From the NCBI GenBank assembly GCA_001800975.1, contig MGWK01000055.1, positions 1-64,000 on the forward strand: a stretch of DNA of 64,000 nucleotides, in the 5' to 3' direction. How positions within the stretch are numbered: position 1 is the first letter of the stretch; each line of letters begins with the position of its first letter. This stretch comes from Flavobacteria bacterium RIFCSPLOWO2_12_FULL_35_11. Its GTDB lineage: Bacteria > Bacteroidota > Bacteroidia > Flavobacteriales > Flavobacteriaceae. Below, in pieces: positions 57,901 to 64,000 of the stretch. A program made the position numbers and the translations under genes. Below the pieces are notes generated by a model. That model ran no database searches. It saw nothing but the letters and a program-made list of their open reading frames with translations, and was not told the origin of the DNA.

Positions 57901-59695
57901 ATCAAAACTTATTTTAAATGGAATCCCTCATGATGAGATTGCATTTATTCATGATGCTAAAACTCCTTTGCAAAAAGAGGAACTTTTTGCAAAAGTTAAT
58001 GGGGGAAGAATAAGATTTTTGCTTGGCAGTACATCAAAGATGGGTTCTGGGATGAATGTTCAAAAAAGACTTGTTGGGGAGCATCACCTTGATGTTCCAT
58101 GGAGGCCTTCGGATCTTGAACAGAGAGAAGGGCGGATTATTAGGCAGGGAAATCTACTCTTTTCACTTTATAAGGTGATAAAAGAGAACGGGTACTCCTC
58201 TGCCACTCTCAAAGATAATGAAAAGTTTAAAGCCGTCGCTGATGAACTTGGGATTAAGGGTGTTAGCCTTAATAAGATAATTGCCGACGCTAAAGAGCAT
58301 GGTGGCGATTTTGAGGTTGAAATAAATAGATATGCCACTAAAAACACGCTTGATAGCGGCCTATGGGAAAAGATAGAAGCTAAAGCTAAATTTATTGCTC
58401 AGATTAGGTCCGGTGAAATAAAAGATAGAGAGGTTGACGATATTAGCGGGGAGGCGGCGAATGCTGCTGAAATGAAAGCGGCTGCGAGCGGAAACCCTTT
58501 AGTTATGGAAGAGGTGAAGCTAAAAAGAGATATAAGTAAACTTGAAGCCGTAAAGAAAAACTTCAATAGAGGTCTCTATGATAGAGAGACGAGAATTGAT
58601 TACTATAAGAAACAGCTAGTCTCTTTTAATGAGATGGATGCCCATTATAAGGCTGATATTGGGAATTGTGATGCGTATAAAAAAGAGCTTGAATTGGATA
58701 GACTGGAGCTTGAAAAATTAAAATCGGATAATAAGTCTAAGGGCATATCCAATAAGAATTTAAAGAACTTTACAGGCTTTAAAATTCATATAAACAGTGA
58801 TGAGTATGATAGCAGAGAGGAGGCAGGGGGAGCCCTTCTTTCTGTTGCTAAAGAGCTACTTAAGAGCGGTGATAAATTTGTGAAAGTTGGAAGTTTCGCA
58901 GGTTTTGATTTAAGCATTCAGAACTATTCGGCTTACAACGATAGATTAATGCAAGTGGTTATATCCACTGCTAGTAATGAATATATCGTGAGCTTTGCAA
59001 TCAAGGATCAAAGCCCCGGCGGGCTTTGTATTAAGTTATCCAATAGGCTTGAAGAAGTGTTTATTGATTATGAAAAATTTTTAAATCAAAATAAATTGAT
59101 TTTAAAAGAGCTGCCCGTTCTTGAAGGTATGGGTAAGATTTTTCCAAAAGAGGATGAGCTTCAACTCTTAAAATCGCGCTACAAGATTGTAGTAAGCGAA
59201 TTAAAGAGTACGGATAAAAATAAGAGTGTGGATAAGGCACAAAATATAGAGGGTTTCACGGCTGTAAAAACTAATATCATTAATGATTGGGTTGATACAG
59301 ATAGTGGCGTAGATACTAGAGATATCTTAGAGAAAAAGAGGATTGATTTAAGTGTCATTGAAAAGATTGACTTTTCAATCGTCGGAAAGTGTTTTGTTTT
59401 AAATAATCAATTGGATCGCAGTGATTATTTAAAATTTGAAAAAATCTTTGAGCTTTTTGGCGGAAAATGGGATAGAAAAGTCGATGCAGTTGTCTTTAGT
59501 GACGATGGATTGCGTAGAATGAAAGATGTTTTGGCTTTAAAAAATAGAGATGAGAAGTCGGCGGATATTGAAAAATATAGCGGTTCGATTGTCGATATCA
59601 TCAATGTCTCCATGAGTGAAGATGATATTAGAGATGCAAAGAGCTCACTTGGTTTTATTAGTGAGACTTTTAGTGAGCGGGTAGTTAGCCTTTAA
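51998..59695 (+). CDS. giant N6-adenine methylase/SNF2-type helicase polyvalent protein
   Basis: The protein has 2565 residues. Domains in order: an unknown N-terminal region (1-480), a low-complexity linker (about 485-570), a methyltransferase with VLEPSVGVGNFFGY and catalytic NPPY (840-843), a central region, and an SF2 helicase with motif I TVGSGKT (Lys1494), DEFHE (1652-1656), VLTGTPISNS and QREGRIIRQGN. The C-terminal 600 residues are coiled and of unknown role. Such fused methylase-helicases are common on conjugative plasmids and phage-plasmids and are thought to protect transferred DNA from restriction. It is the largest gene of the window, in its own transcription unit. Confidence 0.85.
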   Translation: MRDFQNLLSLSKQNYELSRTSGLDVEIVLQTRLDYFRALLLKNNSYNMTKLKNWCIENQDLSFFELANNDVEYLMATNILYSDDGEIFKFFSQEDKDKLYDYQVKFIEKNATLIKLLSHTKDNFLFSSLAVDKEERFEREVLTSKTGIANFLTHSTKFNVNNFSNSITTYLDSVDAGINISLIKSEEEWRNTSYNEDGIAILTGAKPFVALNPVVFDNHIVGYSPINLYDISQTTLGQERFFLTAIPEDIILQRLKASLLSSEAISSVVGGGVLDSQKSLSSAVAVLGRELGSHYLIDGDERAMFLFAFSKSLGLDSDLENIGMHNIKVKLKNVLSTLNLVNNELFLADIYAKNTLTEDLYFKLGKKDAEVLNSSLIEKKISALMGDDRVQYGLGIDISKVKLRGSVDIAKEILEKEDVSISTDYKNLFLVTKKLTINSGNFAGKSFVLEDSLDDNELKTVVAKEFLSKLVEKDMLKNRLNIKRIGDELKRNRELFDGKHTDDIGQLHDKRESSELSGDGDGRNSAEISAAQSRESNGYAQQLDGAGVQRERSVGDSESRDSLYELASEIENQAHEQFAVFVEKIAKTRSKKELTEINYEINSVGFSDYKILEKDYLDLKKIIEAKFDLLIDEEAIAVSLDKDADDLNIVEDENFTVEGDISSGGAKTKFKNYIAGIEILRKIEAGEEISREDKIILSKMPGVGTIAQAFPRSDGSVTKGWENEAVELKETLSDAEYKQAQRATLDAYYTDENIIKAMWSGIERFGFKGGSVLEPSVGVGNFFGYMPKNLKPSTQLLGVELDKTTAKVAQILYPKAKIYNVGFENFQLLGGQKASLVIGNPPYGAHKISDKTNVELDGKNIHNYFMGKGIDSLDEGGVMAMVVSSSFLDSADMSTRAYIGKSANLIGAIRLPKGSFGNANTEVVTDIVFLQKRDLGMESNITDWLNIGEVNETPINQYYEKNQENLLGIWGKFSSMYRGDEPGLIAREGQNTQRLLNEAVDGLPRFINYYAGKYSYSKVAAKESSISSSNSIMWRGYNALAANLAQKSGEKMSSDARINSYFINDEKIYKRLPDINGEAVVKEVTTRTDSKGSEVALSENEIEKIKGMIKIAEVGSKLRGKQLDDSATDLEIENLRSSLNVEYDRFVKEFGYLSRSTNARLFEDDVNAPFLLALEKKYDKGISTAVAKKNGINPVREVASKADIFFKRTQTPYRAPESAKSYEDALSICLGEKTYVNIHYMSILLKKDELEIETYLSDNGFIFDDPNEGWVTRESYLSGNVKEKYSQTQIQRNLEALEDVIPADIPAIDISVTCGAGWIPARDLKDFIREISGYDGDFSCFYTPLNAAWNLGDLRISSKNAEEYGTKRKDVNDILLAALNNRQLTVYDTIGSGSDARKEVNQDETTAANDKVDLVKERWNEWIWESPERRERLGKMYNDKFNVYAKREFDGAHLKLPGKVDDSVIEFRPHQKNGVWRALQSGTVLFDHTVGSGKTFTGVASAMELKRVGKADKPLVVVPKHLVSQWAKEWLELYPNANLLVPTEKDFTPSRRKLLMSRIATGEYDGIIISHSHLGKIENDRDFEIRFIQNQIDEIRDALNALRLEDGKHGMTAKQWQLTQQKLEHKLENLINKSKDDNISFLELGIDAMIIDEFHEFKNLGFHTSLQRLAKGLGNPIGSQKAFDMYIKTQSLLEKTGNKNLIVLTGTPISNSITEMFTLKRYLLGGELKAQGLGHFDAWVKQYADITTDWELTASTQYKLTTRLSKFKNMPELIGAYSTFADVVTIDMVQKQLAKEGKTLDLPAVKGGKPNNVIVERSEEQARFIGVADELGIYDKNSLVYRSENLPKGKPQKGDDNMLVIMGHAKKASLDMRLIDESYGDFEGSKINKSVVDMLDIYKKWDGLNGAQLIFCDLSTPKGAVAGEKARIKELIEAADAGDESAIKELDEISPDDLEALNSKFSVYDDIKSKLILNGIPHDEIAFIHDAKTPLQKEELFAKVNGGRIRFLLGSTSKMGSGMNVQKRLVGEHHLDVPWRPSDLEQREGRIIRQGNLLFSLYKVIKENGYSSATLKDNEKFKAVADELGIKGVSLNKIIADAKEHGGDFEVEINRYATKNTLDSGLWEKIEAKAKFIAQIRSGEIKDREVDDISGEAANAAEMKAAASGNPLVMEEVKLKRDISKLEAVKKNFNRGLYDRETRIDYYKKQLVSFNEMDAHYKADIGNCDAYKKELELDRLELEKLKSDNKSKGISNKNLKNFTGFKIHINSDEYDSREEAGGALLSVAKELLKSGDKFVKVGSFAGFDLSIQNYSAYNDRLMQVVISTASNEYIVSFAIKDQSPGGLCIKLSNRLEEVFIDYEKFLNQNKLILKELPVLEGMGKIFPKEDELQLLKSRYKIVVSELKSTDKNKSVDKAQNIEGFTAVKTNIINDWVDTDSGVDTRDILEKKRIDLSVIEKIDFSIVGKCFVLNNQLDRSDYLKFEKIFELFGGKWDRKVDAVVFSDDGLRRMKDVLALKNRDEKSADIEKYSGSIVDIINVSMSEDDIRDAKSSLGFISETFSERVVSL
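53457..53696 (+). CDS. possible gene embedded in another frame of the methylase-helicase gene
   Basis: A 79-residue frame starts at the ATG at 53457, exactly 6 bases after AAAAGGA (53444-53450), the standard ribosome binding site of this element. The product (MNLKETENYSTGSIRTILDN, later FQQLKAERAMDMLNNLMEQG and AWEIVSREI) looks like a real helical protein. It overlaps precisely the Ser/Gly/Asp-rich linker of the long frame (GDGDGRNSAEISAAQSRES). The segment ERAMDMLNNLMEQGF vaguely recalls TnpV-like proteins. It could be an embedded gene, or the remains of a domain that once was in frame. Confidence 0.45.
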   Translation: MNLKETENYSTGSIRTILDNYMIKENPRNYRAMETEGTLLKFQQLKAERAMDMLNNLMEQGFRENEAWEIVSREIVYTN

Positions 59696-60018
59696 TGGCT
59701 TGTCATGCTTTGATAAGTTCTTGCAAGCCGTCTCTCTAAGAATTAGAGATACTTCCCTGTGTGGCTGTTGTGACGCCGTATATATCCTATTAAAGGATGT
59801 TGCCGGCATAAGTACCCAAAGGGCACTTGTACCCTTGTGGTATAAACAAACACTCAGTGTCAAGAGTGTAAACAGGGAGTCTTTTTCAAAGATACTCCCC
59901 CGCATTTCACTTTGTAAAAAGGTAATTTCTCTACGAGGTCATGGTACCGCCGTTCACATCTCATTAGAGGATGTTGCCGGCATAAGCAAATAGATTCATC
60001 AAAGATTGAATCTATTTG
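59696..60018. repeat. mosaic intergenic repeat R4 with hairpins
   Basis: No gene in 383 bases between coding regions. It contains the dyad TCTCTAA-GAA-TTAGAGA (59733-59749), a module with aaacaaacactcagtgtcaa and acagggagtctttttcaaag shared with R5, tttcactttgtaaaaaggta, ggatgttgccggcataagca, and the hairpin AAGCAAATAGATTCA (59984-59998) / TGAATCTATTTGCTT (60006-60020), identical in its arms to that of R2. Confidence 0.78.
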
Positions 60019-60051
60019 CTTAAGCTACATTTTATTATATATTTATTACAA
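60019..60051 (+). promoter_or_regulatory. 33-bp TTAAG/TATAAT element upstream of the 72-residue gene
   Basis: TTAAG at 60019 (overlapping the hairpin arm), TTTTATTATA at 60029, TATTACAAT at 60043, 60 bases before the ATG at 60079. Confidence 0.72.
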
Positions 60052-60078
60052 TTATAAAAACTATCAATAAGGAATTTT

Positions 60079-60297
60079 ATGGCGGGAACGAATAGTGATG
60101 AACAAAAAGTTAAATTCGTTAAGTCGGTTTACGGTGAAGAGAAATATAAAAATTGTGAAACGACTCAGTTTGGCGATCAAATCCTTGTTGGATGGTATCT
60201 CTCCGGTTATCCGTCATTAGAAGATTTAGAGGCAAATTTTAACGAGAATGAGATATTAGAGCTGCATGCGTCAGTGCAAAAATCAGCGTATATGTGA
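60079..60297 (+). CDS. small hypothetical protein
   Basis: The protein has 72 residues, starting behind AAGGAA, with a compact mixed composition (FGDQILVGWYLSGYPSLEDL). It is flanked on both sides by mosaic repeats with its own promoter element, like a mobile cassette. Family unknown. Confidence 0.55.
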   Translation: MAGTNSDEQKVKFVKSVYGEEKYKNCETTQFGDQILVGWYLSGYPSLEDLEANFNENEILELHASVQKSAYM

Positions 60298-60621
60298 GTT
60301 GGCGGGCTATCCACTTATTCTTAGAGATAGTTCTCTGCGGGGCGGTGGTAACGCCGACGAGACAATAATCTCTCTCGGGCACCGGGCACCCCTTGAGGGT
60401 GTAAGTACCCAAAGGGCATAAACAAACACTCAGTGTCGAGAGTGTAAACAGGGAGTCTTTATTAAAGATACTCCCCCGCATTTTACTTTGTAAAAAGGTA
60501 TTTCCCTACGGGGTTAAGGCAGCGCCGTTCACATCCTATTTAAGGATGTTGCCGGCATAAGCAAATAGATTCATCAGCGATTGAATCCTAGATTCTCTCT
60601 TTGAGATAATCTGTTATTTGC
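60298..60621. repeat. mosaic intergenic repeat R5 with hairpins
   Basis: 390 bases between coding regions without a gene. Modules: ctctgcggggcggtggtaac, gacgagacaataatctctct, gggcaccgggcaccccttga, the cactcagtgtcgagagtgta / acagggagtctttattaaag unit, ttttactttgtaaaaaggta, ggatgttgccggcataagca, and a branched hairpin from about 60557 to 60624 similar to that of R1. It combines parts of R1, R2 and R4. Confidence 0.78.
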
Positions 60622-60654
60622 TTAAGTTAGGTTTTATTATAAACCTATTATAAT
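60622..60654 (+). promoter_or_regulatory. 33-bp TTAAG/TATAAT element upstream of the 372-residue gene
   Basis: TTAAG at 60622, TTTTATTATA at 60632, TATTATAAT at 60646, 66 bases before the ATG at 60688. Confidence 0.75.
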
Positions 60655-60687
60655 TAAATAATTTATCTCAATAATAAGGTGATTACC

Positions 60688-61806
60688 ATGGATGCAACTA
60701 CTGAATATAATAAATTGATTGAAGCTTATAAAAGCTCTCTCTCTATGAGTGAGCTTGAAGCTAAGCTTAGAGAAATACCTTTAGAAGTTAGAGAAGAGGT
60801 CATCGCGATGTTTGATGTCTTCTTAATTCGTGATACCTTAGAATTTTTTGACAAAAGTGAACATCCTCTTCATAAGAACATTAGTGTAAGCGAAGATGAT
60901 ATCAAGATTATTGCGGCATCCATAGGAAACGAAGAGGAGCTGCACGAAAATCTTGTTGTGATTTTTGGGGAAAAGAATGCGGGGATGATTCGAGATTCAC
61001 TTGATTCAAGTTTGAAAATATCAAATCAAGTAGCTCTTGATACGATTGTTTTTAAGTTGGAAAATTCATTTTATAATGATAAAAATTTTAATTTGGAAAA
61101 TTTTAAATCGTGGGGGCGTACATCGGTTAACTCTTATATAAAAGATAAGCTCTCTAGTAGTATGGAGCTTAATATATATAGAGGTAAAAACAACAATACC
61201 TTTACTGATGTACAGAAGCAGGCGTTAGCTCTTGTAGATAGGGAGCTTGTTTCCCTTGTTAACTTAAAAAATATGTCGAACGGTTTGGAGCGAGCGGCAC
61301 ATCTGCTTACTCTTGACTTTAGAGAGCAAGGGAGCATGATAAAGCCACATAATCTCGGTATTGATAAAGAGGTTATGGTTTTGGCGGAAAAGTGCCGTGA
61401 GCTTGATATTAATGTCGCGATGATTAACTATAATGTTAACGCCGCGCAGAGTATCGTTGTTGATAAGTTTTTTGAAAATGCGAATATAGATAAAGATAAA
61501 TTTTTAAGGCAAATAAAAAATCCTGATGGTTTTTTAAATGCAATTAAAAATAATCTTAGTGTGGAGAGTATCTCTGTTACCTGTAAGTTTTTAAGAGATA
61601 CCCTTGTGACCGATATGGTCTCTAGTGAAGAAGAGTATGTTGTTAAAATTGATTTATTTAACAACTCTATAGCTAAAGTTGAAGCACTCTCTTTGCACCC
61701 TGAAAAAGAGAATTGGGCTTTGGTTGTGCCTACAATTTCTGATGAAGAATTAGAATCAATTAATGATTTACTCCGTGATAACTCTGTAAAAATGAGCTTG
61801 GAATAG
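60688..61806 (+). CDS. hypothetical soluble protein
   Basis: The protein has 372 residues from the ATG at 60688, 6 bases after AAGGTG; the GTG at 60679 overlaps that site. The protein is acidic and mainly helical with no signal peptide and no recognised motif. It heads a three-gene operon with a basic small protein and a membrane protein. Confidence 0.58.
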   Translation: MDATTEYNKLIEAYKSSLSMSELEAKLREIPLEVREEVIAMFDVFLIRDTLEFFDKSEHPLHKNISVSEDDIKIIAASIGNEEELHENLVVIFGEKNAGMIRDSLDSSLKISNQVALDTIVFKLENSFYNDKNFNLENFKSWGRTSVNSYIKDKLSSSMELNIYRGKNNNTFTDVQKQALALVDRELVSLVNLKNMSNGLERAAHLLTLDFREQGSMIKPHNLGIDKEVMVLAEKCRELDINVAMINYNVNAAQSIVVDKFFENANIDKDKFLRQIKNPDGFLNAIKNNLSVESISVTCKFLRDTLVTDMVSSEEEYVVKIDLFNNSIAKVEALSLHPEKENWALVVPTISDEELESINDLLRDNSVKMSLE

Positions 61807-61810
61807 GAAT

Positions 61811-62131
61811 ATGACCGGTATTGAATTTGCGTTGCAGAGGTTGGTTGTTAAACTTACGGAAATCGGTTTTGACGATGTAAAGAAAAACTTTCAAGACAAT
61901 GGTTATATCAGTAAAGACCTTGTTCCTAATGAAGAGGCTTTTTATGGCGATGAAACTAGAGAGATTGCGGCGATAGCGAAGGAAAAAACTGAAAATAATA
62001 GACTTATAAGGCTTAATAAAGAGACTTTAGATGTGGCAAACGCTACTTACCAAAAGAGCGTTAGCTATACTCCTCGGATGCTTGTTGCAAACGGAATTAA
62101 AAAATATAAGAAAAAGAGGAAGAAAAGATGA
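61811..62131 (+). CDS. small basic-tailed hypothetical protein
   Basis: The protein has 106 residues, starting 5 bases after the previous stop behind GGAATAGGAAT. The last residues are strongly basic (KKYKKKRKKR), which may bind nucleic acid or act as a membrane-proximal patch. Its stop overlaps the next start (ATGA). Confidence 0.58.
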   Translation: MTGIEFALQRLVVKLTEIGFDDVKKNFQDNGYISKDLVPNEEAFYGDETREIAAIAKEKTENNRLIRLNKETLDVANATYQKSVSYTPRMLVANGIKKYKKKRKKR

Positions 62132-63231
62132 AAAATGAAGGCTCTATGGATATTTACATTGGGATGCTTTTTGGGTTTTTCCTCTTTTTATATTTTATAA
62201 TTACTGATCCATTTTTACTTGTTTTAATAATCCCTTTTTCACTTTATCTTTTAATAGTGCTCTTTAGTGGAACTACACTAAGAGATGCCTATTTTAAGGC
62301 GAAGAAAAACCTTCTGCTTACTATCGCTGTATCGGGTTTTTTAGTTCTAGCCTTCTACTATTTCCTCGACAGCGATTTTACTTATTTTGTTTTTAATCAA
62401 GATAGTTATGTGACATTCGCTGTTGTGTTGGTGTTTTTTTCTCTTTTCTTAAATTGGTTCTCCAAAAGAAGTATTCCTATATCTTTTTTGGGAGATGACG
62501 ATAGGCTTGTGCAGGAAACTATGTATGAGGATTACTCTTATAAAATGCTTGGGGATTCTTATCTTTACAGAACTGTTAGTTTTCGTGACTCTAAGAGAAA
62601 ACTTCATGCCCCTGATGAGCTGCATCCTAAGATTGAGGATTGGGTTCCGGCGGAGCTGAGTGTTTTAGATTTAGAGATGGAAGCGATTGATGGCCGTGAT
62701 AGGATGAAGTTTTATTACGAAAAAGTCGTTTTTGATATGTTTAATGACTTTTGCGAGGGGTGTAAAGATTCGGAAAAGATGCTTAAGATGTATGGGTATA
62801 ATTTAACCATTGTTAAGGGTTTGAAAGATATTAAAAGATTTGAAGAAGCCCTTAAAAAAGAGTCTCTTCTTTGCTATAAAATTTTTAAATTTCTTGAAAA
62901 AGATATGAATAACCCCTCTATAAAAATTCAGATGAATTGGCAAAATATTTATAGCGACAATTATCACTGTTTGGAGCTTTGTCTTGTGAGTATTATTTTA
63001 ATGGTTAGACAATATATTAACTTTCCTGTAGGGGATTTGGCTAAATATGTCGTAACTAAAAAAGACAAAAATTTTATCGGGGCATTTAGCTCGTTACCGG
63101 CAGATTTTGCGAATATTAATTCGACATCGGTGAGTCCAAGCGGAATGGGGTATTATTATACATATTATAGAATCCACTATAAGTGGTTTGCAGAAGATCA
63201 GAGCGCCGTTTTGGCAAGATGGGTAAAGTGA
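62128..63231 (+). CDS. membrane protein with C-terminal cytoplasmic domain, possible transfer component
   Basis: The protein has 367 residues. Three or four transmembrane helices lie in residues 8-110, followed by a soluble domain with DRLVQETMYEDYSYKMLGDS and an aromatic C-terminus (YYYTYYRIHYKWFAEDQ). N-terminal helices plus a large cytoplasmic domain recall TrbA/DotM-type partners of coupling proteins in type IVB systems, but I see no diagnostic motif. Position in a transfer-type operon is the main argument. Confidence 0.55.
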   Translation: MKNEGSMDIYIGMLFGFFLFLYFIITDPFLLVLIIPFSLYLLIVLFSGTTLRDAYFKAKKNLLLTIAVSGFLVLAFYYFLDSDFTYFVFNQDSYVTFAVVLVFFSLFLNWFSKRSIPISFLGDDDRLVQETMYEDYSYKMLGDSYLYRTVSFRDSKRKLHAPDELHPKIEDWVPAELSVLDLEMEAIDGRDRMKFYYEKVVFDMFNDFCEGCKDSEKMLKMYGYNLTIVKGLKDIKRFEEALKKESLLCYKIFKFLEKDMNNPSIKIQMNWQNIYSDNYHCLELCLVSIILMVRQYINFPVGDLAKYVVTKKDKNFIGAFSSLPADFANINSTSVSPSGMGYYYTYYRIHYKWFAEDQSAVLARWVK

Positions 63232-63280
63232 TTTAGTTTGCGCTCTCTGATTTTTAGAGAGAGTTGGCGGTGTAGCTTAC

Positions 63281-63313
63281 TTAAGCTTTATTTTATTATA
63301 AATCTATTATAAT
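63281..63313 (+). promoter_or_regulatory. 33-bp TTAAG/TATAAT element upstream of the last gene
   Basis: TTAAG at 63281, TTTTATTATA at 63291, TATTATAAT at 63305, 58 bases before the ATG at 63339. The dyad CTCTCT/AGAGAG (63243-63261) lies upstream and may end the previous operon. Confidence 0.75.
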
Positions 63314-63338
63314 TTAGCTAAATGAAAAAGGATTTGGT

Positions 63339-64000
63339 ATGAGCTTGAAAGACGATATAGAAAGTAATGGCAATCAAGACATTTTTAAATATTCTATTAA
63401 TAGTATTAGACAAGGCAGCTCTGATTGGAGATGGCTTGACATATCATTTAATGGTGTCACAATAGGATCTGTAAGCAATATAACAACAATAAATTCTAAG
63501 TTGTTTATGTCTATATTAGAAAATCAGTTTGGCAAATCTTCTGTTGAGATGATTAAATCTAATTGCAAAAGTAAATTGCGTGAATCTGCCTTCGCATCTT
63601 TCTTTCATGGATTTGAGCGTGGAGTTTCATATCACACACCAAAAAATTTTTCAGGCGGTGTTGCCTTTGTAAAGGATAGCATAGAAACGATATTGGGAAT
63701 TGCTTCTGAATTATTTAACACCAAAATTGAAGAGTCTGATAATTACACTCTATTGTCTGGGGCAAGTAAATTTGGTGAAAATGTACCTTTAAATCATTTA
63801 GAAGAATTAGCTGCGAAATGTGATGCTGATAAAGAAAATCTTATTATTAATGGAAATAGAGAAAAGATTAGACTTTTTCATAATACCGACGAACAGACGG
63901 TGCATTTTATTTCCGGCAAGCTCGGTTTGGATATCGGGTTTGATTTGTGGATTAAGCTTGATGGCCAAAAATCACTGTTTGAAAATTTAGAATATATTCT
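63339..64000 (+). CDS. hypothetical protein, cut by the right edge of the window
   Basis: The ATG at 63339 lies 6 bases after AAAAAGGA, and the frame stays open for 220 codons to the window end. The product begins MSLKDDIESNGNQDIFKYSI, with SIRQGSSDWRWLDISFNGVT, and has no signal peptide or recognised motif so far. The promoter element at the standard distance supports it. Confidence 0.65.
   Translation, partial: MSLKDDIESNGNQDIFKYSINSIRQGSSDWRWLDISFNGVTIGSVSNITTINSKLFMSILENQFGKSSVEMIKSNCKSKLRESAFASFFHGFERGVSYHTPKNFSGGVAFVKDSIETILGIASELFNTKIEESDNYTLLSGASKFGENVPLNHLEELAAKCDADKENLIINGNREKIRLFHNTDEQTVHFISGKLGLDIGFDLWIKLDGQKSLFENLEYI

Noticed and set aside
59645-60481. Two minus-strand frames with similar starts (MRGSIF, KDSLFTL) at 59645-59905 and 60239-60481.
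   Set aside because: Their similarity comes from the shared mosaic repeats; they have no ribosome binding sites and their ends are unrelated.
1-64000. CRISPR arrays, rRNA, tRNA and insertion sequences.
   Set aside because: I saw no regular spacer-repeat array, no rRNA-like conserved sequence, no cloverleaf I could trust, and no transposase. Small RNAs cannot be excluded by eye.

Overview
This window looks like part of a large conjugative plasmid or integrative conjugative element. It is AT-rich, nearly every gene lies on the + strand, and most genes are preceded by AAAAGGA-type ribosome binding sites. The T-rich TATAAT promoters and a ThyX with the motif SVRSTRYT fit a Campylobacterota (epsilonproteobacterial) host, but that host assignment is inference. 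No rRNA, tRNA, CRISPR array, IS element or recognisable replication initiator or relaxase was seen, so the element probably continues beyond both ends.

Layout. (1) 1-2360: a glycine-zipper protein, a secreted protein, a membrane-anchored Mrr-like nuclease and an unknown gene. (2) 2351-15995: a tandem array of toxin or defence modules: four HipB/HipA pairs, two AbiEii-type nucleotidyltransferase pairs, a solo zeta-type kinase and an SF2 helicase with four recently duplicated helicase-associated repeats. Seven of these toxin-like proteins, from three unrelated families, end in almost the same peptide (EREDAVRALADGDSGLKLG), conserved also at DNA level. A zeta-gene remnant at 2351-2434 ends without this tail, which suggests the tail is an add-on. 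(3) 16221-26810: a small membrane protein, thyX, unknown transfer-type genes, a VirD4/TraG-like coupling protein with an extra C-terminal HExxH domain, membrane and pilin-like proteins, and a ParA with its upstream partner. (4) 27505-42378: a type IVB-like thin-pilus operon related in content to the IncI/R64 pil genes. It ends in a shufflon: a pilV gene, six sfx-type 19-bp sites, six alternative C-termini and an Rci-type tyrosine recombinase. (5) 42465-63231: a triple-repeat protein, a 1198-residue polyvalent protein with a zincin motif, a coiled-coil membrane protein, topoisomerase IA, a 2565-residue N6-methylase/helicase and unknown membrane proteins. A further gene runs off the right end.

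Two signals tie the element together. A rigidly spaced 33-bp promoter-like element (TTAAG, 5 nt, TTTTATTATA, 4 nt, TATTATAAT) occurs at least 15 times, always on the + strand and usually 50-70 nt before a start codon. It defines a putative element-wide regulon that includes transfer genes and two genes of the toxin array. In addition, mosaic hairpin-rich intergenic repeats recur at 16.0, 17.9, 27.2, 59.8 and 60.4 kb, usually just upstream of that promoter.

How the parts may work together (inference): the pilus with switchable tip adhesin would choose recipients. The coupling protein, topoisomerase and methylase-helicase would support DNA transfer and protection of the incoming strand. ParA and the toxin-antitoxin array would stabilise the element or act in defence or competition. 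The shared C-terminal tail could be a recombination platform, a degradation tag or a secretion signal; sequence alone does not decide this.
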